Shown piece after piece: positions 1 to 12,707 of a stretch of DNA of 64,000 bases. The translations under genes were made by a program, and so were the position numbers. The stretch is taken from positions 3,675,602 to 3,739,601 of the forward strand of contig OZ025279.1 in the NCBI GenBank assembly GCA_964019165.1, written 5' to 3'. How positions within the stretch are numbered: the first letter of the stretch is position 1; each line of letters starts with the position of its first letter. Source of the DNA: Mastigias papua (taxonomy: Eukaryota > Cnidaria > Scyphozoa > Rhizostomeae > Mastigiidae). A model generated the notes under the pieces. The model was not told where the DNA came from. It saw only the letters and a list, made by a program, of their open reading frames with translations, and ran no database searches.

Positions 1-1289
1 AATTCTTTTCTAGCTTCCTCTACATTTCCTCTTTGTTTTTCTGTTTCTCTCATTTTCTGGGTTTTTTCTGATATTGTCCCTCTTAGTCTTACTGCTTCTT
101 CTTCCTTTCCTCTCATCCACGGTGAATCCACCTGTCTCTTAGCTTTTCCACATGCTCCTTCTGTCAACTCAATTTGTCCTCTGTTCATCTGATTCCAATT
201 GACCCCATCTTCTATCCTCTGACTTGCCCATTCTCTTGTTTTTGTCTGGTAAAATTTCCTTATCTCCTCATTATCAAATTTGTCTAAATCAAGCTTCTTT
301 GTCTTTGTTGCTCCTCTCCTTTTTATTTCTTTGATTTGACATTTCAAAATAATTGCTATTGGTCTATGATCTGAAAAGCTGTCTTCTTTTATAACTGTCA
401 TTTGCCCCATCTTTCTCCTTTGATCTTGTTTGACTATGAAGCCATCCAGTTCATACCATTTCTTCCATTTTTTGCTATACCATGTCCCCCTATCTTTAAA
501 GTTTTTAAAAGAATTTATCCAGCTCAAGCCATTTAATTGACACCAATTCAACAGATCTTTTCCTGCTTCAATTGTTGTTCCCAAGCCATAATTTCCACAT
601 ACACCTGGTTGCCAATTCTCTCCTTCCCTTGGACCAACACTAGAATTATGGTCCCCTCCAATAACTATTATATCATCTCTTCTTGTTCTCTGTAGCTTTT
701 CTTCCAACTCCTGTCTATATTGTTCTATCTGTATATTTCCATACTTCCATAGTGGCTGGTATGCTGCCATCAATACTAAGTCTCCTATTCTTACACTTAC
801 TACCCTGTCTCCCCATTCTTTGATTTCCCCTTCTTTTTGCCATCTTATTGCCCATTCTCTACTTAACATAATTGCTGCTTTTTTCCCGTGGACTATAATT
901 GTTTGCCGTTGCCCTTCTCCCAAATGGATTACTCCTTCATTATCTGCTATTATCTCACTTATAAATACAATTCTCCACTTCTTTATCATGCACCAGTTTG
1001 CTACTTCTCTCAGTCTCCTTCTATTATTCGGTCTCATGCTTAGCTTTTGTTGATTCCAAGTGATAATCCTCACTTCCTTTTCCGCTTTTGCTTCCGTAAG
1101 TAATTCCGCTTGCTTCCACTCTCTCCGTCTGACCCGTCTCCTTTTCCTGTCCTCCTTCCTTTTTTCTGAGGTCCATACTGTTCTTCCTCTCCTTGTCTTC
1201 ACCGGGCCCCTTCTATTTCCAAGCTCCGTTCGTTGTGTTTTTGTCCTCCTCCCAGATTCCGGGTTCTCGGTGACATTCTTGAACATCAT
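1..1289 (-). CDS. Non-LTR retrotransposon APE-type endonuclease ORF (partial, C-terminus beyond window)
   Basis: An uninterrupted minus-strand frame starts at an ATG (1289-1287) and runs off the left edge, giving 429 codons. An in-frame TAA lies three codons upstream of the ATG, which supports this start. The first ~75 residues are very basic (Arg/Lys-rich). An exonuclease/endonuclease/phosphatase fold then begins at 'RIITWNQQ'. 'IGGDHN' around residue 213 is the GD.N motif, and 'SDHRP' at 306-310 is the catalytic SDH motif. The APE-type endonuclease nicks target DNA for target-primed reverse transcription. The frame stays open past the endonuclease into a basic linker, so the RT domain should lie to the left of the window. 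No stop or frameshift is visible, so this copy may be relatively young. The family assignment rests on motifs only; the clade (CR1, RTE, L1-like) cannot be fixed without the RT. Confidence 0.75.
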   Translation of the reverse strand, partial: MMFKNVTENPESGRRTKTQRTELGNRRGPVKTRRGRTVWTSEKRKEDRKRRRVRRREWKQAELLTEAKAEKEVRIITWNQQKLSMRPNNRRRLREVANWCMIKKWRIVFISEIIADNEGVIHLGEGQRQTIIVHGKKAAIMLSREWAIRWQKEGEIKEWGDRVVSVRIGDLVLMAAYQPLWKYGNIQIEQYRQELEEKLQRTRRDDIIVIGGDHNSSVGPREGENWQPGVCGNYGLGTTIEAGKDLLNWCQLNGLSWINSFKNFKDRGTWYSKKWKKWYELDGFIVKQDQRRKMGQMTVIKEDSFSDHRPIAIILKCQIKEIKRRGATKTKKLDLDKFDNEEIRKFYQTKTREWASQRIEDGVNWNQMNRGQIELTEGACGKAKRQVDSPWMRGKEEEAVRLRGTISEKTQKMRETEKQRGNVEEARKE

Positions 1290-1494
1290 CCCAATTTAGG
1301 CCGTCTCGTCACTGTGATGGATATTTTGTTATTGATATGTCCTCACCTCCTCATCCAAAGACCATGATGGTAACGTGGTCTCTTTCCTCTGAAGAGTGAG
1401 GGGAAGTGGTCTGGCCAGTTTGTATTTGCACAACCTGTGCTGGTGTGCAGTCTTTCCTTGCCGCCCCTTAAAGGCCGCCATACCATGGGCAAGG

Positions 1495-1495
<1 letters not shown>
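1290..1495. other. Short spacer with possible relict of the 1586-1901 repeat
   Basis: No gene is seen. The last ~70 bases before the ATC tract ('...TTGCCGCCCC...CATGGGCAAGGC') loosely resemble the 3' end of the 1586-1901 repeat ('...TTGCCACCACG...CATGGGCTAGC'), which also runs straight into an ATC tract. It may be the diverged tail of a further copy. Confidence 0.3.

Positions 1496-1585
<90 letters not shown>
1496..1585. repeat. (ATC)30 microsatellite
   Basis: Thirty perfect ATC units. They follow the motif CATGGGCAAGGC and lead directly into CTGTCTGTC and repeat copy 1. The poly-His and poly-Ser frames through it are artefacts. Confidence 0.97.
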
Positions 1586-2085
<500 letters not shown>

Positions 2086-2099
2086 CCATCATTATAATT

Positions 2100-4787
2100 T
2101 TTAAATTCTGCCTCTAAGTACAAAACAATAGTTCAGTAAAAAGAAAGAGACACAACAAACAAAGCAGAATTCGGAGGAACCCCCTAACTAGATTAACCAA
2201 CGAAAAGGAGGTCCCTCTTTTAGCTGTAGCACACGGGGTATTCAAAACTTTGCATTAAAAATAAATTAAGTCTTAATGCCAGTTCCATTGCAATTACATT
2301 GCATTTAAGAAGTTAAATTTTAGAGACTTTTGGATATAAATTTTGACTGAGCAGTTCTTATTGCAATAAGTAATTCATTCCATAATTTTGGCCCATATAT
2401 CCAATTGATTTCAAGCCATATTGTGACGTGTTTATATTAGCCAGAAACAGATCACCACGAGTGGATTATCTTGTATTGTGACAATGAACTGCTGAGTTTA
2501 AGGAGAAAAAATGTGTACTGAAAAGATAGTAATGAAAACCAAAAATAGCGTATACACTGTCTTTTGTACTGCCCATATAGCTTATTGGCTTTTAAGCACA
2601 TAAAAAGTAAAAACATACTTTTTGGGCACTTCTAAATCCGTGGAGGAAAAAGGTGTCTGGCCCATAGCCAAGAGGTGGTCTGGGGGGGGGGAAGGCTCCT
2701 CCTGAAATTCCATAAAATGACTCAGCCCCCTCTTAGAAATAGAGCAGTCGAAACTACTTTTTTGCACTACTTTGCATTATGGACAGTACTGGGAGCTACT
2801 GGCTACCCGGCTGATTGATTTTCACTATGCCCAGATTATTTGTGCCCCCCCCCCCCCGGTACCAAAATCACTTTTACTAAGGGCCTTAAACGTGTTTCTG
2901 CAACTGTGAAAGACGGCAGATAAGATTTCTAAAGTTTCTTAAGTCTTTCCTTATAGTTATAAATTCTCCTTAAATTTTAGGCTGTCTAGTACTAGGCTTC
3001 TTATAACTATTAACCTGTTTCTTATAGAAGGCACGGCGACGCCAAGTAAAAAGTGGGAGACTGCACATTAAAAGTGGAGGCGATACAAAAAATAAATTGC
3101 TTGATAAAGTCTAGAGCCCCCCCAGTCCCCCTATTGACGTCGTGCCTCCTGTATAGATAAAACAAGTATTCGCTTTTTCGCTGTCCCATAGAAATAAGTA
3201 GTAGGCACCCCAAATATCATTTTACACTGGGGCAAATGACTTGAATAGTCGTTCTATTCAAGTCATTCACGAGAGGTAAAGATTTCATTCTGATCATCAA
3301 CCTTACACATTTAGTGCACATATTATTCGAAGAACCATCAAAATTTTATATTTGACAACTTTTGTCCATTATTGTACATGGTGGTGATGGGATACAAACT
3401 GGAAATTTTTAAGGTATGTGATTCCATTTTGAATATATGTGCTATTAATCAGAACCGTTGACTTTTCATTTTGGAATCGGGCATATTTGAACACCACACA
3501 GATCTGCACAAATGGTTCAAAACGTTTTTGTCAGTATACTACTTACATATTTTTTCTTGTATAATCTCCTCAATCTTAATAAAATACGCCGAAGTAAAGC
3601 AAACTTGGATTTCTGTGCTCCACATATCTGTGACGTGCCCCCCCCCCCCCTGATTCCAGGACTTGCTAACCATTCCAAGTTTGTGAAAGCCATCCTTCAG
3701 ATCAGCTGTTTGTCATCTATTACAGGGTTGTACAACCTTCTTCCGAAGAGAGCCACTTTCAGAGTTTGGTCATAGATGGAGGGAATGATTTTTTATAGCA
3801 ATAGCAAGGCATCAATAATTGTATGATGTTTCTATGTGCTTTAGCTTCCAGAGGCTTGCAACTAGGAATTTTTGAGGACAGGATGAGTCTATTCAACAGA
3901 AAAGGGGCACAGTAACGCTTTTCTAAAGAGATATCTTGAAGTGATGTCTTTTCAGATTTAGTAGCATAAGAAATGCCAGGTTCACACAAGCAGTATCAGG
4001 ATGTCATTATAATAGAGATTATAGTTAGGTCTACTTACCGTTAAGTACATAAATACAATATGTACGTTTTTACATGAAAGTTTTTTTCGCCTAGTACTGA
4101 ACAAGCCCTCAGCCAGGGTGGTGTTTCAGGGGTGGATATGGATAATGTATGTGCAGGAAAAGAACAAACTTTCTTGCAAATCTCAAAGGCCAAAGTTAAG
4201 ATCAACCAAAATTTCAGGAGATTTTTCTTCAGCTTCAAAGATAAGGCAACAATAAGAAGTTGCAAAAAGCTTCTCAGGGGTGGCAGAAAGCCGGCATCCT
4301 ATTGTCCAGGGGTGGCATCTGCCACCCTGTGGCTACAGGCCTGGTACTGAAACAGTGCTAAGACTTTCTTTGCAAGAATAATTGCAGCTACATAGGCCTC
4401 CACAAGAAATCTATACATATTAGGTAAAAGTCATAATTTTCTTTTTTGAATTTTTGAATTTTGAAGGTCTTATAAACTCGCTTAGGTCTCAAGCAGCCAG
4501 TGCTGGCCTTTCTCAGCATTTTGAGCTGTCAAATACTACTTTCAAATAAACCACTTTCTTATAGAAATGTGTAAGCTGTTTGCAAATCCTCCAAGATAGA
4601 GAACACTTTTGCCTTTTGTAGGAAAGGATAGGGGTCTAGATCACCAGGATCCACACAGTTGCTATGCACCTAATCTTGTGTGATTGGTTTCCACACTTTG
4701 TACTTATGAGAAGAACTGATCATACCTGCATGTGACTTCAACAGTGCAAAGTAAATCATGAAAGATTTTAAATGTAATGGGAATGAT
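2100..4787. other. Non-coding stretch
   Basis: I see no convincing gene. The reading frames are short (at most ~90 codons), without domain-like sequence. The stretch has several C/G homopolymers (2692-2700, 2847-2858, 3640-3650), a perfect hairpin at 3235-3267, and local GGGGTGGCA-type imperfect repeats around 4270-4330. It is probably decayed repeat DNA or intergenic sequence. Confidence 0.5.
3235..3267. repeat. Perfect 14-bp inverted repeat (5-nt loop)
   Basis: Arms AATGACTTGAATAG (3235-3248) and its exact complement (3254-3267) enclose the loop TCGTT. It would form a strong hairpin. No function is evident. Confidence 0.8.
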
Positions 4788-4957
<170 letters not shown>

Positions 4958-5265
4958 TTTCCTGTATGCCCCTTATGGGGCTTAGGCTGACCCTGAGGTC
5001 AGTATCACCTTCAAATTGTTTAGAAGAGGTGATTGAGTTGGCTACACTCAATCCACTCTGTTACCCCAACAGCTACTTACCAGAACTGCAGCCTGAAGCT
5101 GCTGTGCCTGACTTTCACTTCAGGGGATTGGTTAGACACTTTGCCGCAGGTAATCAACATCTGCCCCATTTCTGAATCTCCGTGAAATGAATCACTATCA
5201 ACTTAAGGGCATTGTCTCTCTGTGCCTGCTTGCCACCACGAGGATGTCTCCATCCATGGGCTAGC
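4958..5265 (+). repeat. Interspersed repeat, copy 2 (ATC-flanked family)
   Basis: About 308 bp. It is the second copy of the 1586-1901 repeat, with the same start (TTTTCC.TA.GCCCCTTA), the same end (CATGGGCTAGC) and the same ATC tract beyond. Differences are scattered substitutions. Confidence 0.75.
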
Positions 5266-5448
<183 letters not shown>

Positions 5449-5519
5449 TTATTTGAGTCAGATGTATTCCATTTTTCAAAGGGTTATTGACTTTCCTTCC
5501 ATGACTAGGCACAACATCT

Positions 5520-7330
5520 CAATTTTACTTTATCCTTAGAATCAAAAAGCTTCACACCAGCTTTACAACAGTCTTTCTCCATCATTGTTTTTCAATCCAA
5601 CTTTGGTCTTCCTTATTCTCTACTGCCTTCCAACTCAAAACTGCATGTTTGCTTCACACACTCATTATCCTTTCTCAAAAACATGCCAGCCATCTCAGGC
5701 TTCCTTGCCTTACAAACTCAACAAGTGTATCCTTCAACCCTAATCTTGCCATTATCTCACTCGAGTGTTTAATCTATCTCCCAACTTAGCACTACACATC
5801 TTTTGAACTGTGCATCTGTCTACTCTTCTCAGAATATTTTCATCAATTGCTCTTCCCATCCAAGTGTCTGAACTGTATATCATGATAGGTCTCAAGCACA
5901 ACTTGTAGATCTATACATCCTTTAAGATTCCAGGTGTACCCTTTCCCACACAATACAGAGGACAAAGTGTTAAAAGCCTTTCAACCCAAACCTACTCTCC
6001 TTGTCGCAGCAAGTTCACATCCACCACCATAATAGATAGTATCACCCAAGTAGCAGAAATTTTCTACTCTATCTAACTCACCAAGGATGTCAACCTGAGC
6101 TATATCCAGTTCCATATTCTCAACAACTCTCTTTCTGCATGCTACTCATTCAAATTGTCAATTAGTTATGTCTGTCACTCTCTTCACTTTAGTGCAATGT
6201 GCATGAACCCATTCCTGACAGGTTTTACTCCAAATACAATTTGTTTTAGCTCTTCTGCCCTAATCACCACATGGTTCAATCCTTGCCTCCACCGACACAC
6301 TTTTCTAATACCACATTCTACAATCTTTGATTTACCCATATTCACCCTCAAACCCTTCCTTTCTTAGGCAGCCTTCCAACTTTTGAACTGACCTCCCAAC
6401 TCTTCCATTGTTTCTGCCATCAGAACAAGATCATCTGCACACAATAGTTTATACATAGCACTTTTTCTTCCCCTTCAGGAAGCACATCTAGGATGGTTGC
6501 AAACAAGAAAGGTGAAAGCACTTACCCTTGATGAACATCAACACCTACATTAAGCTCTTCTGAATGCCTGTTTCCAACCTGCACTCTTGTCCTTGCACCC
6601 TTGTACAGTTTCATGACTGTGTAAACCAACACCTCTGCACAGCTCTCTTTCTCAATGCCTATTCAATGACTTTTCTTGGAACTGTATCAAATACCTTCTC
6701 TAAGTCCACAAAGCACATGAAGAATGTATTTTTGTTTCTGATGTACCTTCCTTGCATTCTCCTTACAATAAAGATGGCACCCAAGGTCCCTTTACCAGGC
6801 ATAGAACCAAACTACATTTTATTAATCTTCTCTATACCCCTCAGCCTCTTCTCCAACAATTTTCCTACAAATTTCATACCATGCTGCAATAGCTTGACTC
6901 CTTGATAGTTACTGAACTCCATGATACTACATTTCTTCATAGAAATAGGAACAAATATCCTTGTCTTCCAGTCCTTTGGCATATCACTTCCACTAAGGAT
7001 TCAATTTGCTGTCTCCAGAATTTCTTCTTTTCCGTGCCAAGAAGCAGCAAAAATGGTCTTTGATGGTTCCACTTGGTCCGCCAGCATTACCAATCCTCAT
7101 TCTTCCCAGTGCCTCTGAAACCTTCTCCATAACAGGTGGTTCCACTGGTCCTTCAGCCTTGTCAGTTTCCATAACACCATCCCAATGATTTTACTCATTC
7201 ATAATGGCTTCCATGTGCTCTTTCCAAGCTCTTTTTCAATCATCATTGTCAGTTAAAGTTTTCCCATTCTTGTCTTTCAGACAGTTACCACCTCTAATAT
7301 TGCAAGATTCCATTGTCATTATCTGCAACT
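5520..7330 (-). pseudogene. Non-LTR retrotransposon reverse transcriptase, decayed
   Basis: Read on the minus strand, fragments in several frames give a collinear RT. In order they are: a segment near 7020-6900 with 'GSDMPKDWKTRIFVPI', then 'NYQGVKLLQHGMK', then 'FFMCFVDLEKVFDTVPRK' near 6740-6660 (the conserved F.D...AFD..P block), then 'ADDLVLMAETMEEL' near 6450-6400 (the YADD box with Tyr replaced by Cys), then 'FCYLGDTIYYGGG' near 6060, and a C-terminal 'LRWLACF' region near 5680. Numerous stops and frameshifts separate the blocks, so it is inactive. It probably belongs to the same broad RT type as 55070-56600 (plus strand), which has a similar '[14 protein letters not shown]' block. The boundaries are approximate. 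Confidence 0.75.
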
Positions 7331-8067
7331 TCTTAAATATCACATTCTTGTCTCTGTTCTATTCATCTAGCTCTTTTTCTGCTTCCCTTTTCATTGCTTA
7401 AAATATTTTTTTATTTTATAAAATATCATGCATAAACTATTGCAGAACCTTCATATTTATATAGATTTCTGATTCCCTGTAGGTCACTCTCATAAGCTAA
7501 TGCTTCAAATGATGATTGGTTTCAATTTTCAGCAGTTGACGACTTTCAATCTCCATCCCATCAAAGTTATCTTAAGTATGCAATTTCCATTGAGGTTTAC
7601 ATATGAAGCCTTTCCTTCAAAACATTGATTTTTGCACAGAACTGTTAGTAGGTGATCACCCTCCACAACCAATGATTGAGATGCTAACATCTGATAGATG
7701 ATGAAAAGTATTCTATCTATCTATCTATCTCCTCTGATTTATTCTAGATGTCAGTGCCTTATTTATTTTCATGGGATGATTATTATTTCTAGGGAATCTA
7801 GTTTTGAAAATGTCTTCAAAAATCATAGTTGTCTGCCTCTGTGGCAGTTTAATTATGGTTTTCATTTTTTTGGCTCTCCTTATGATTAAAATCATTGGTA
7901 CTGCAAAAGTCACTTATGAAGTAATAATTTTTCTGCTAAGAGTTGCCATTTAGATCTCACATTTAGGAGCCCCTCCAGTATAATATATTGCATATGTTTG
8001 AGCAGAAAATACAGAGAATATCATAGTTTTCTACCAAAGTGTTTACCCTTGGTTATATTTGATAGAA

Positions 8068-8072
<5 letters not shown>
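7331..8072. other. AT-rich non-coding stretch
   Basis: No gene recognised. It contains a short (CTAT)n run near 7710-7730 and otherwise unremarkable AT-rich sequence. Confidence 0.5.

Positions 8073-8154
<82 letters not shown>
8073..8154. repeat. (TA)n microsatellite at the 3' side of the SINE
   Basis: About 40 uninterrupted TA units abut the 3' end of the minus-strand SINE, so it is either the SINE tail or the insertion target. Confidence 0.95.
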
Positions 8155-8158
<4 letters not shown>

Positions 8159-8419
8159 GTAAAGGTGAGTCCCGTGTACGATTCCGTACATTGGGGGAGT
8201 GCCCGTTAGAGAGACACTTATCCTGAGCCGCCGGCATGGTGAGGTAGGGTGGCCAGTTCCTTTCCTTGCCGCCTTTAACTTCCCCAGTGTTGCCACCAGG
8301 TACCCATTTGCTGCTGGGTGAACAATGAGCGAGCATCCCAACTTTGATCCGAGGGTTCGGCTCGAACCATCGATGTTTCGCACAGCAGTCAAGCGCTCTA
8401 ACCACTTGGCCACTCGCCC
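8155..8419 (-). mobile_element. tRNA-derived SINE
   Basis: On the minus strand a tRNA-like head starts at 8419 (GGGCGAG...). The A-box-like sequence TGGCCAAGTGGTTA lies at 8412-8399 and the B-box-like sequence GGTTCGAGCC at 8368-8359, spaced as in an internal pol III promoter. A non-tRNA body of ~190 bp follows, including CCCAGCAGCAAATGGGTACC (about 8310-8290). This resembles the conserved central block of widespread invertebrate SINE superfamilies; I cannot confirm which. The element runs into (TA)n at its 3' end and is preceded by (TA)n, so it either jumped into a TA microsatellite or carries a TA tail. The GC-rich unit contrasts sharply with its flanks. Confidence 0.8.
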
Positions 8420-8610
<191 letters not shown>

Positions 8611-8689
8611 GGTTTTTCAACATAGATGACAAGTTGAATGCATATAATAATTCCAACCTTAAGCTTATTAAATAGGACCTCACTAAACT

Positions 8690-9060
8690 ATTATCTTTTG
8701 CAATAGCTCAGACTCATTGCCTTTTCAATGACAACATGTATGATCAGATAGACAGCATCTTGATGGGACCCTCACTTGCCCTTGCTTTAGCTAATCTCTT
8801 CGTGGGTTATCACCTTAACTAATCTCTTTGTGGGTTATGTTTTTCCTCAAATATGTACATGATACTTTTTCTCTTTTGAGTCTGAAGGTGATGCCATGTC
8901 ATATTTTGCCTTTTTTCAACAAACAACATTGTGATAGCGCTTTCTCCTTAGAAAAGAGGCTAGTGACAAAATAGCCTTTTGGATATCCTAGCTGACAACG
9001 CTTCTTTTTCTTCTCATATCTCTTCTGTCTATCACAAACTAGCCTACACTAATTCTGAAA
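8690..9060 (+). pseudogene. Penelope-like (PLE) reverse transcriptase fragment
   Basis: Conceptual reading shows 'FNDNMYDQIDSILMGPSLA' then 'LANLFVGYH', equivalent to the PLE RT block 'G.xMGxPL(A)PxLANxFM'. Next comes 'LKYVHDTFSL', equivalent to the catalytic Y.DD block but with the first Asp replaced by His. Then 'NKQHCDSAFSLEKRL' and 'DILADNASF' match the later RT blocks. A ~28 bp segment ending in GTGGGTTAT is duplicated in tandem at 8787-8838. Stops and frame changes make it a pseudogene. The assignment rests on the order of motifs typical of Penelope/Neptune-type RTs. Confidence 0.6.
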
Positions 9061-10155
9061 TATGCCAGTGAATGTTCTGAAATATGAAAGTAGTGTGCTA
9101 GCTCTGCCCTACTTTTGCCATGATCATTCCATTGCAAGGTACATGGCTCCTGCTATTTAAAGAGAACTGCCTTTACCAGGGAAGGGAGGCATTGCATCCC
9201 CTTTGACTGCTTGGGCAATTCCACAGAAAGGTAAACCACTACATGAAAATATAAAATTATCAATATTGACCTGTATAGTATAATATGAATGCTTAACCTT
9301 CATGGCCTATGAATTTGTAATTGAGCTAAAAGGTTTAAAGAATGCTAGACAAGCACATTTTCCAGCACCTTTATTGCAGACCAAATATTTCATAGAGCAA
9401 TTAGTGTAAAGTCATCATGTAAGGTCTAGGGGCTTATCAGCAAGTATATAAGCCATATGTAAGACTTTAAAAAGTCACGTTTGCCTGTCACAGAAAGAAC
9501 AGTAAATGTTACACAAGATTTTAAAAATAAGAATGACACTATATTCTTCTTGGTTCTAAGGCAAGCTAGGTATGATAACTATAAAGCCCTAAAAGAAAGT
9601 TGATTAATTTTACCACATTGCCCAAAAACCTGTGACAGACATACAATTTGTGTATACATCGATCACATATGTCAATCATCCAATAAGCTTCTAAGCAAGG
9701 TCATGAATTTTCACTGAAAAGATCATGCTAAATCAAATGCAAGAGTGAAAGAACGCCAAAAAGAAAGTCAAAGAAAGAAGGAGATGCAGAAGTGAATTGA
9801 AAGCCTTTGAGTATTGGAAAATACCCTTGCGGTACCTAACGCAATAAAATTCCATTCCATTTAAAGTTTGCAACTCTGACAAATGGAATTATCTACAACA
9901 TCAGTTGGTGAGAGGTGGGAGACCTTCAGTGTGGCTTGATTTCTCAAGTTCTAAGTGATGACAGTGACACCATCACTCCATATCTCATATCCAGTCCTAT
10001 CTGAGAATGCTGCCGGGATTTATCTTGATATTTATGATTGGGTATTGGCTCATTATGAAGACAACACTTTCTCAGGAAAGATTAAGAAATTAGTAGCTAG
10101 TGATGTTGAAGTAAATGTTGAGCATAAGTTTGATACTGCATAGTGGAAGTTGTCT
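9061..10155. other. Non-coding stretch
   Basis: Nothing convincing is seen. A 62-codon frame at 9955-10143 could be a scrap of a transposon ORF, but it carries no motif I recognise. Confidence 0.4.
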
Positions 10156-11330
10156 GCATGGGCAGAAAAAACCTTTTAGTACAATAGAAAACATTATACA
10201 GCATTCGAGATATTTCTGGGGACTGGTTGCAATCATATCTTGAAAATAGAAAACAGTACTGTGCCGCAAATTGGTTTGAGTCGGTGCTAGAACAGTAACT
10301 TGTGGTATCCCACAAAGCTCATGTCGTGACACTCTTCTCTTTATAATATACTTCAACGACTATGAAAAATGCCTAATAGATTCTAAGACAGGTCTCTATT
10401 CCCGAAAAAACAGAATACATGATAATGGGGCAGCCTCGTAATACATATAAAAGTGAGATACATGAACCACTGATACTGAATGGTACCAATTTGGAAAGTG
10501 AGCTCTGTAGATTCCTCGAATGGTTTACAAACAATGCAATGGTTGCAAACCCAAAAAAATTCCAACTAATGTTCGTTGGCTTAAAAGGGCAGAGAAGACT
10601 TCGACTTAATATCAATGAGAACAAATTATCAGAAACGGATCATGTTAAATTGCTAGGGATTGGAATTGACAGCAAAGTAAAGTGTAGTAATCACGTCAAA
10701 ACTTTATGCTCAAAAGTCAACATAAAATTCAGTGCCTTTCCTAGGCGTAATACGTATATTTCTAGAGAACAGACATTAACAATTTGCAACACGCTCATCT
10801 TGTTGAACTTCAATTATTGCCCTTTGATCTGGCTGTTCTGTAGCGAAGGTGCATACAAAGAAATTGACCGCACACACAAGCGTGTTCTTCGGATCCTCTA
10901 TAATGAATATGAATGTCCCTTTGAAACTTTGCTCATTCAAAGTTCAAATTTTTGTATAAATGTTAGAAATTTGCAGAAACTGATGACAGACACCTATAAG
11001 TCCATGAATCATCTTAACCCATCGCTTTTATGGGAATTTCATGAAAAGAAGCATGTAGGTTGTAATTTAAGAATACAAATCTGTGCTAACTGCCACAAAT
11101 AAAGACTCGGGGCTATGGGCAAGAATCACTGGCATTTAGAGGGAGTCTACTCTAGAACACCCTAGATGATTGCGTAAAAACTGAGCCAACACTTTCGGCT
11201 TTCAAAAAGGGGATCAAAGGCTGGGCTTGTGATAAATGCACCTGCGAAATATGCCACTATTGTTTATGTAATGTATATTCTTGTGTAAATACACGCGTTT
11301 TTATAAGGAACCTACATGTAGAAGGCGGAA
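10156..11330 (+). pseudogene. CR1/jockey-like reverse transcriptase C-terminal half, decayed
   Basis: RT remnants begin with 'DWLQSYLENRKQY' (~10215-10255) and a broken 'FIIYFNDYEKCL' block near 10340. A 227-codon frame (10419-11102) then holds the thumb and C-terminal region, with 'FTNNAMVANPKKFQLMF', 'VKLLGIGIDSK', 'LLNFNYCPLIW' and 'THKRVLRILYNEYE'. Past its stop, other frames carry the closing Cys motif 'WACDKCTCEICHYC' near 11220-11260. The catalytic Y/FADD block is lost in a rearranged stretch around 10385-10410. The same protein layout is seen, better preserved, at 12708-13751. It is a dead, 5'-truncated copy. Confidence 0.75.
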
Positions 11331-11707
11331 ATATTTAAAGAACTTATACTACTAAAAGCGAAATCCCTAAGGAACTTGTCGATTTGAAAGATTTTTATAA
11401 CTGCAAGCATCAAGAACTAAAAAAGCCGGTTCCTTTCAAGCGCTTCATTGAGTAGTTTCCGCTTACGTATGCTTTCTCCCATCGCTCTTAAGTGTTAAAG
11501 CTTATTGTAGTCAGAACACCAAAAAGTGAGGTTTTCACTGTACAAAGCAACAAACTATACATAACGGGAAACTTAAGAATAAAACACTTGATGAATAGAT
11601 ATCAAAGGATTCCTGATTGCATAAATCTCGTGATTTTAGAATCACTTTATACGAAATCTTGTTGGGGAGTAGAGTAATTTGCACAGTTTCAGTCTTTAAT
11701 TTGAGAT
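11331..11707. other. Spacer, possibly the 5' untranslated part of the pogo-like element
   Basis: No recognisable gene and no terminal inverted repeat matched by eye. It lies between the RT remnant and the pogo transposase start. Confidence 0.35.
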
Positions 11708-12707
11708 ATGGGAGACAAGAAAAGGCAGTCCACGTTGTTCAAGTTTGGTTTTACAAAGAACATACCACATCGAAATGATTTACATGAAGTTGGTGGCTGT
11801 TCATTTGTTGTGGATGATGAAGTTAGTTTATACAATTGCAAGGTATGCCATAAGCACTTCAAAATTAAAGCTGGCCTTACAATGCACGTATCTTGGTTCA
11901 CTTCGAAAAGCACCGACAAGAAAGTACTATCAAATAGCACTCCATTGTCATTGGAGGAGAGCGGCGCCGAGATTGAAGATCCTCAGAAAAAATACAAAAA
12001 GAATCAACTGTCGAGGAAGAAGAAACTGTGGAGTGTCAAGATAGAGAGAAATCAGCTGAACAGTCAACAGCTGAAGAAGAAGAAAACTACAAGCCTCAGG
12101 AGAAGAGGAATAGGCGCTCATATGACAATGAATTCAAGCTGAAAGTCATAGAAGAAACGAAAATGAGTCAAAAGAATGAAGTCGCTCTCAAATACAACAT
12201 CTCAAAGTCAATAGTAACCACCTGGGTTCAAAATGAGCGAAAAATTACTGATGCAGCCTTGAACAGGCATATGCAATTGATGAAAAAGATAAGACCTAGC
12301 ACAAAGTATAAACAAGTATTTGTGAAGCTTAATCAAAAGTTCCTGCAAGCAAGGTCCAAAGAACTGCGAGTATCATTTGCATGGCTTTGCGCAAATGCTA
12401 GAAAGATTCAAGCAGAACTCAACCAATCAAGCCAGTCAGATGTTAAAGTCATTCCGAAATCAGCGATCTTCAACTTCATCAAGAAATACGGAATCAAGCT
12501 TCGAAGAATTCAGCGTAAAAAGAGAGCCAACAAGACAAGCTTTCTTCCAGACATGATTGGTTGGCATGCCACTTTGCGCGAGGGCTTAATCAGGACGGGA
12601 AACACAAAGGTTTCGGCCTAGCAGACGCTTCGATGTCGACCAGGTGCCAATGCCATTCACGATTGATTCAAAGACCACGTATGAAAGGAAACTTCCCCGC
12701 GGAGAAC

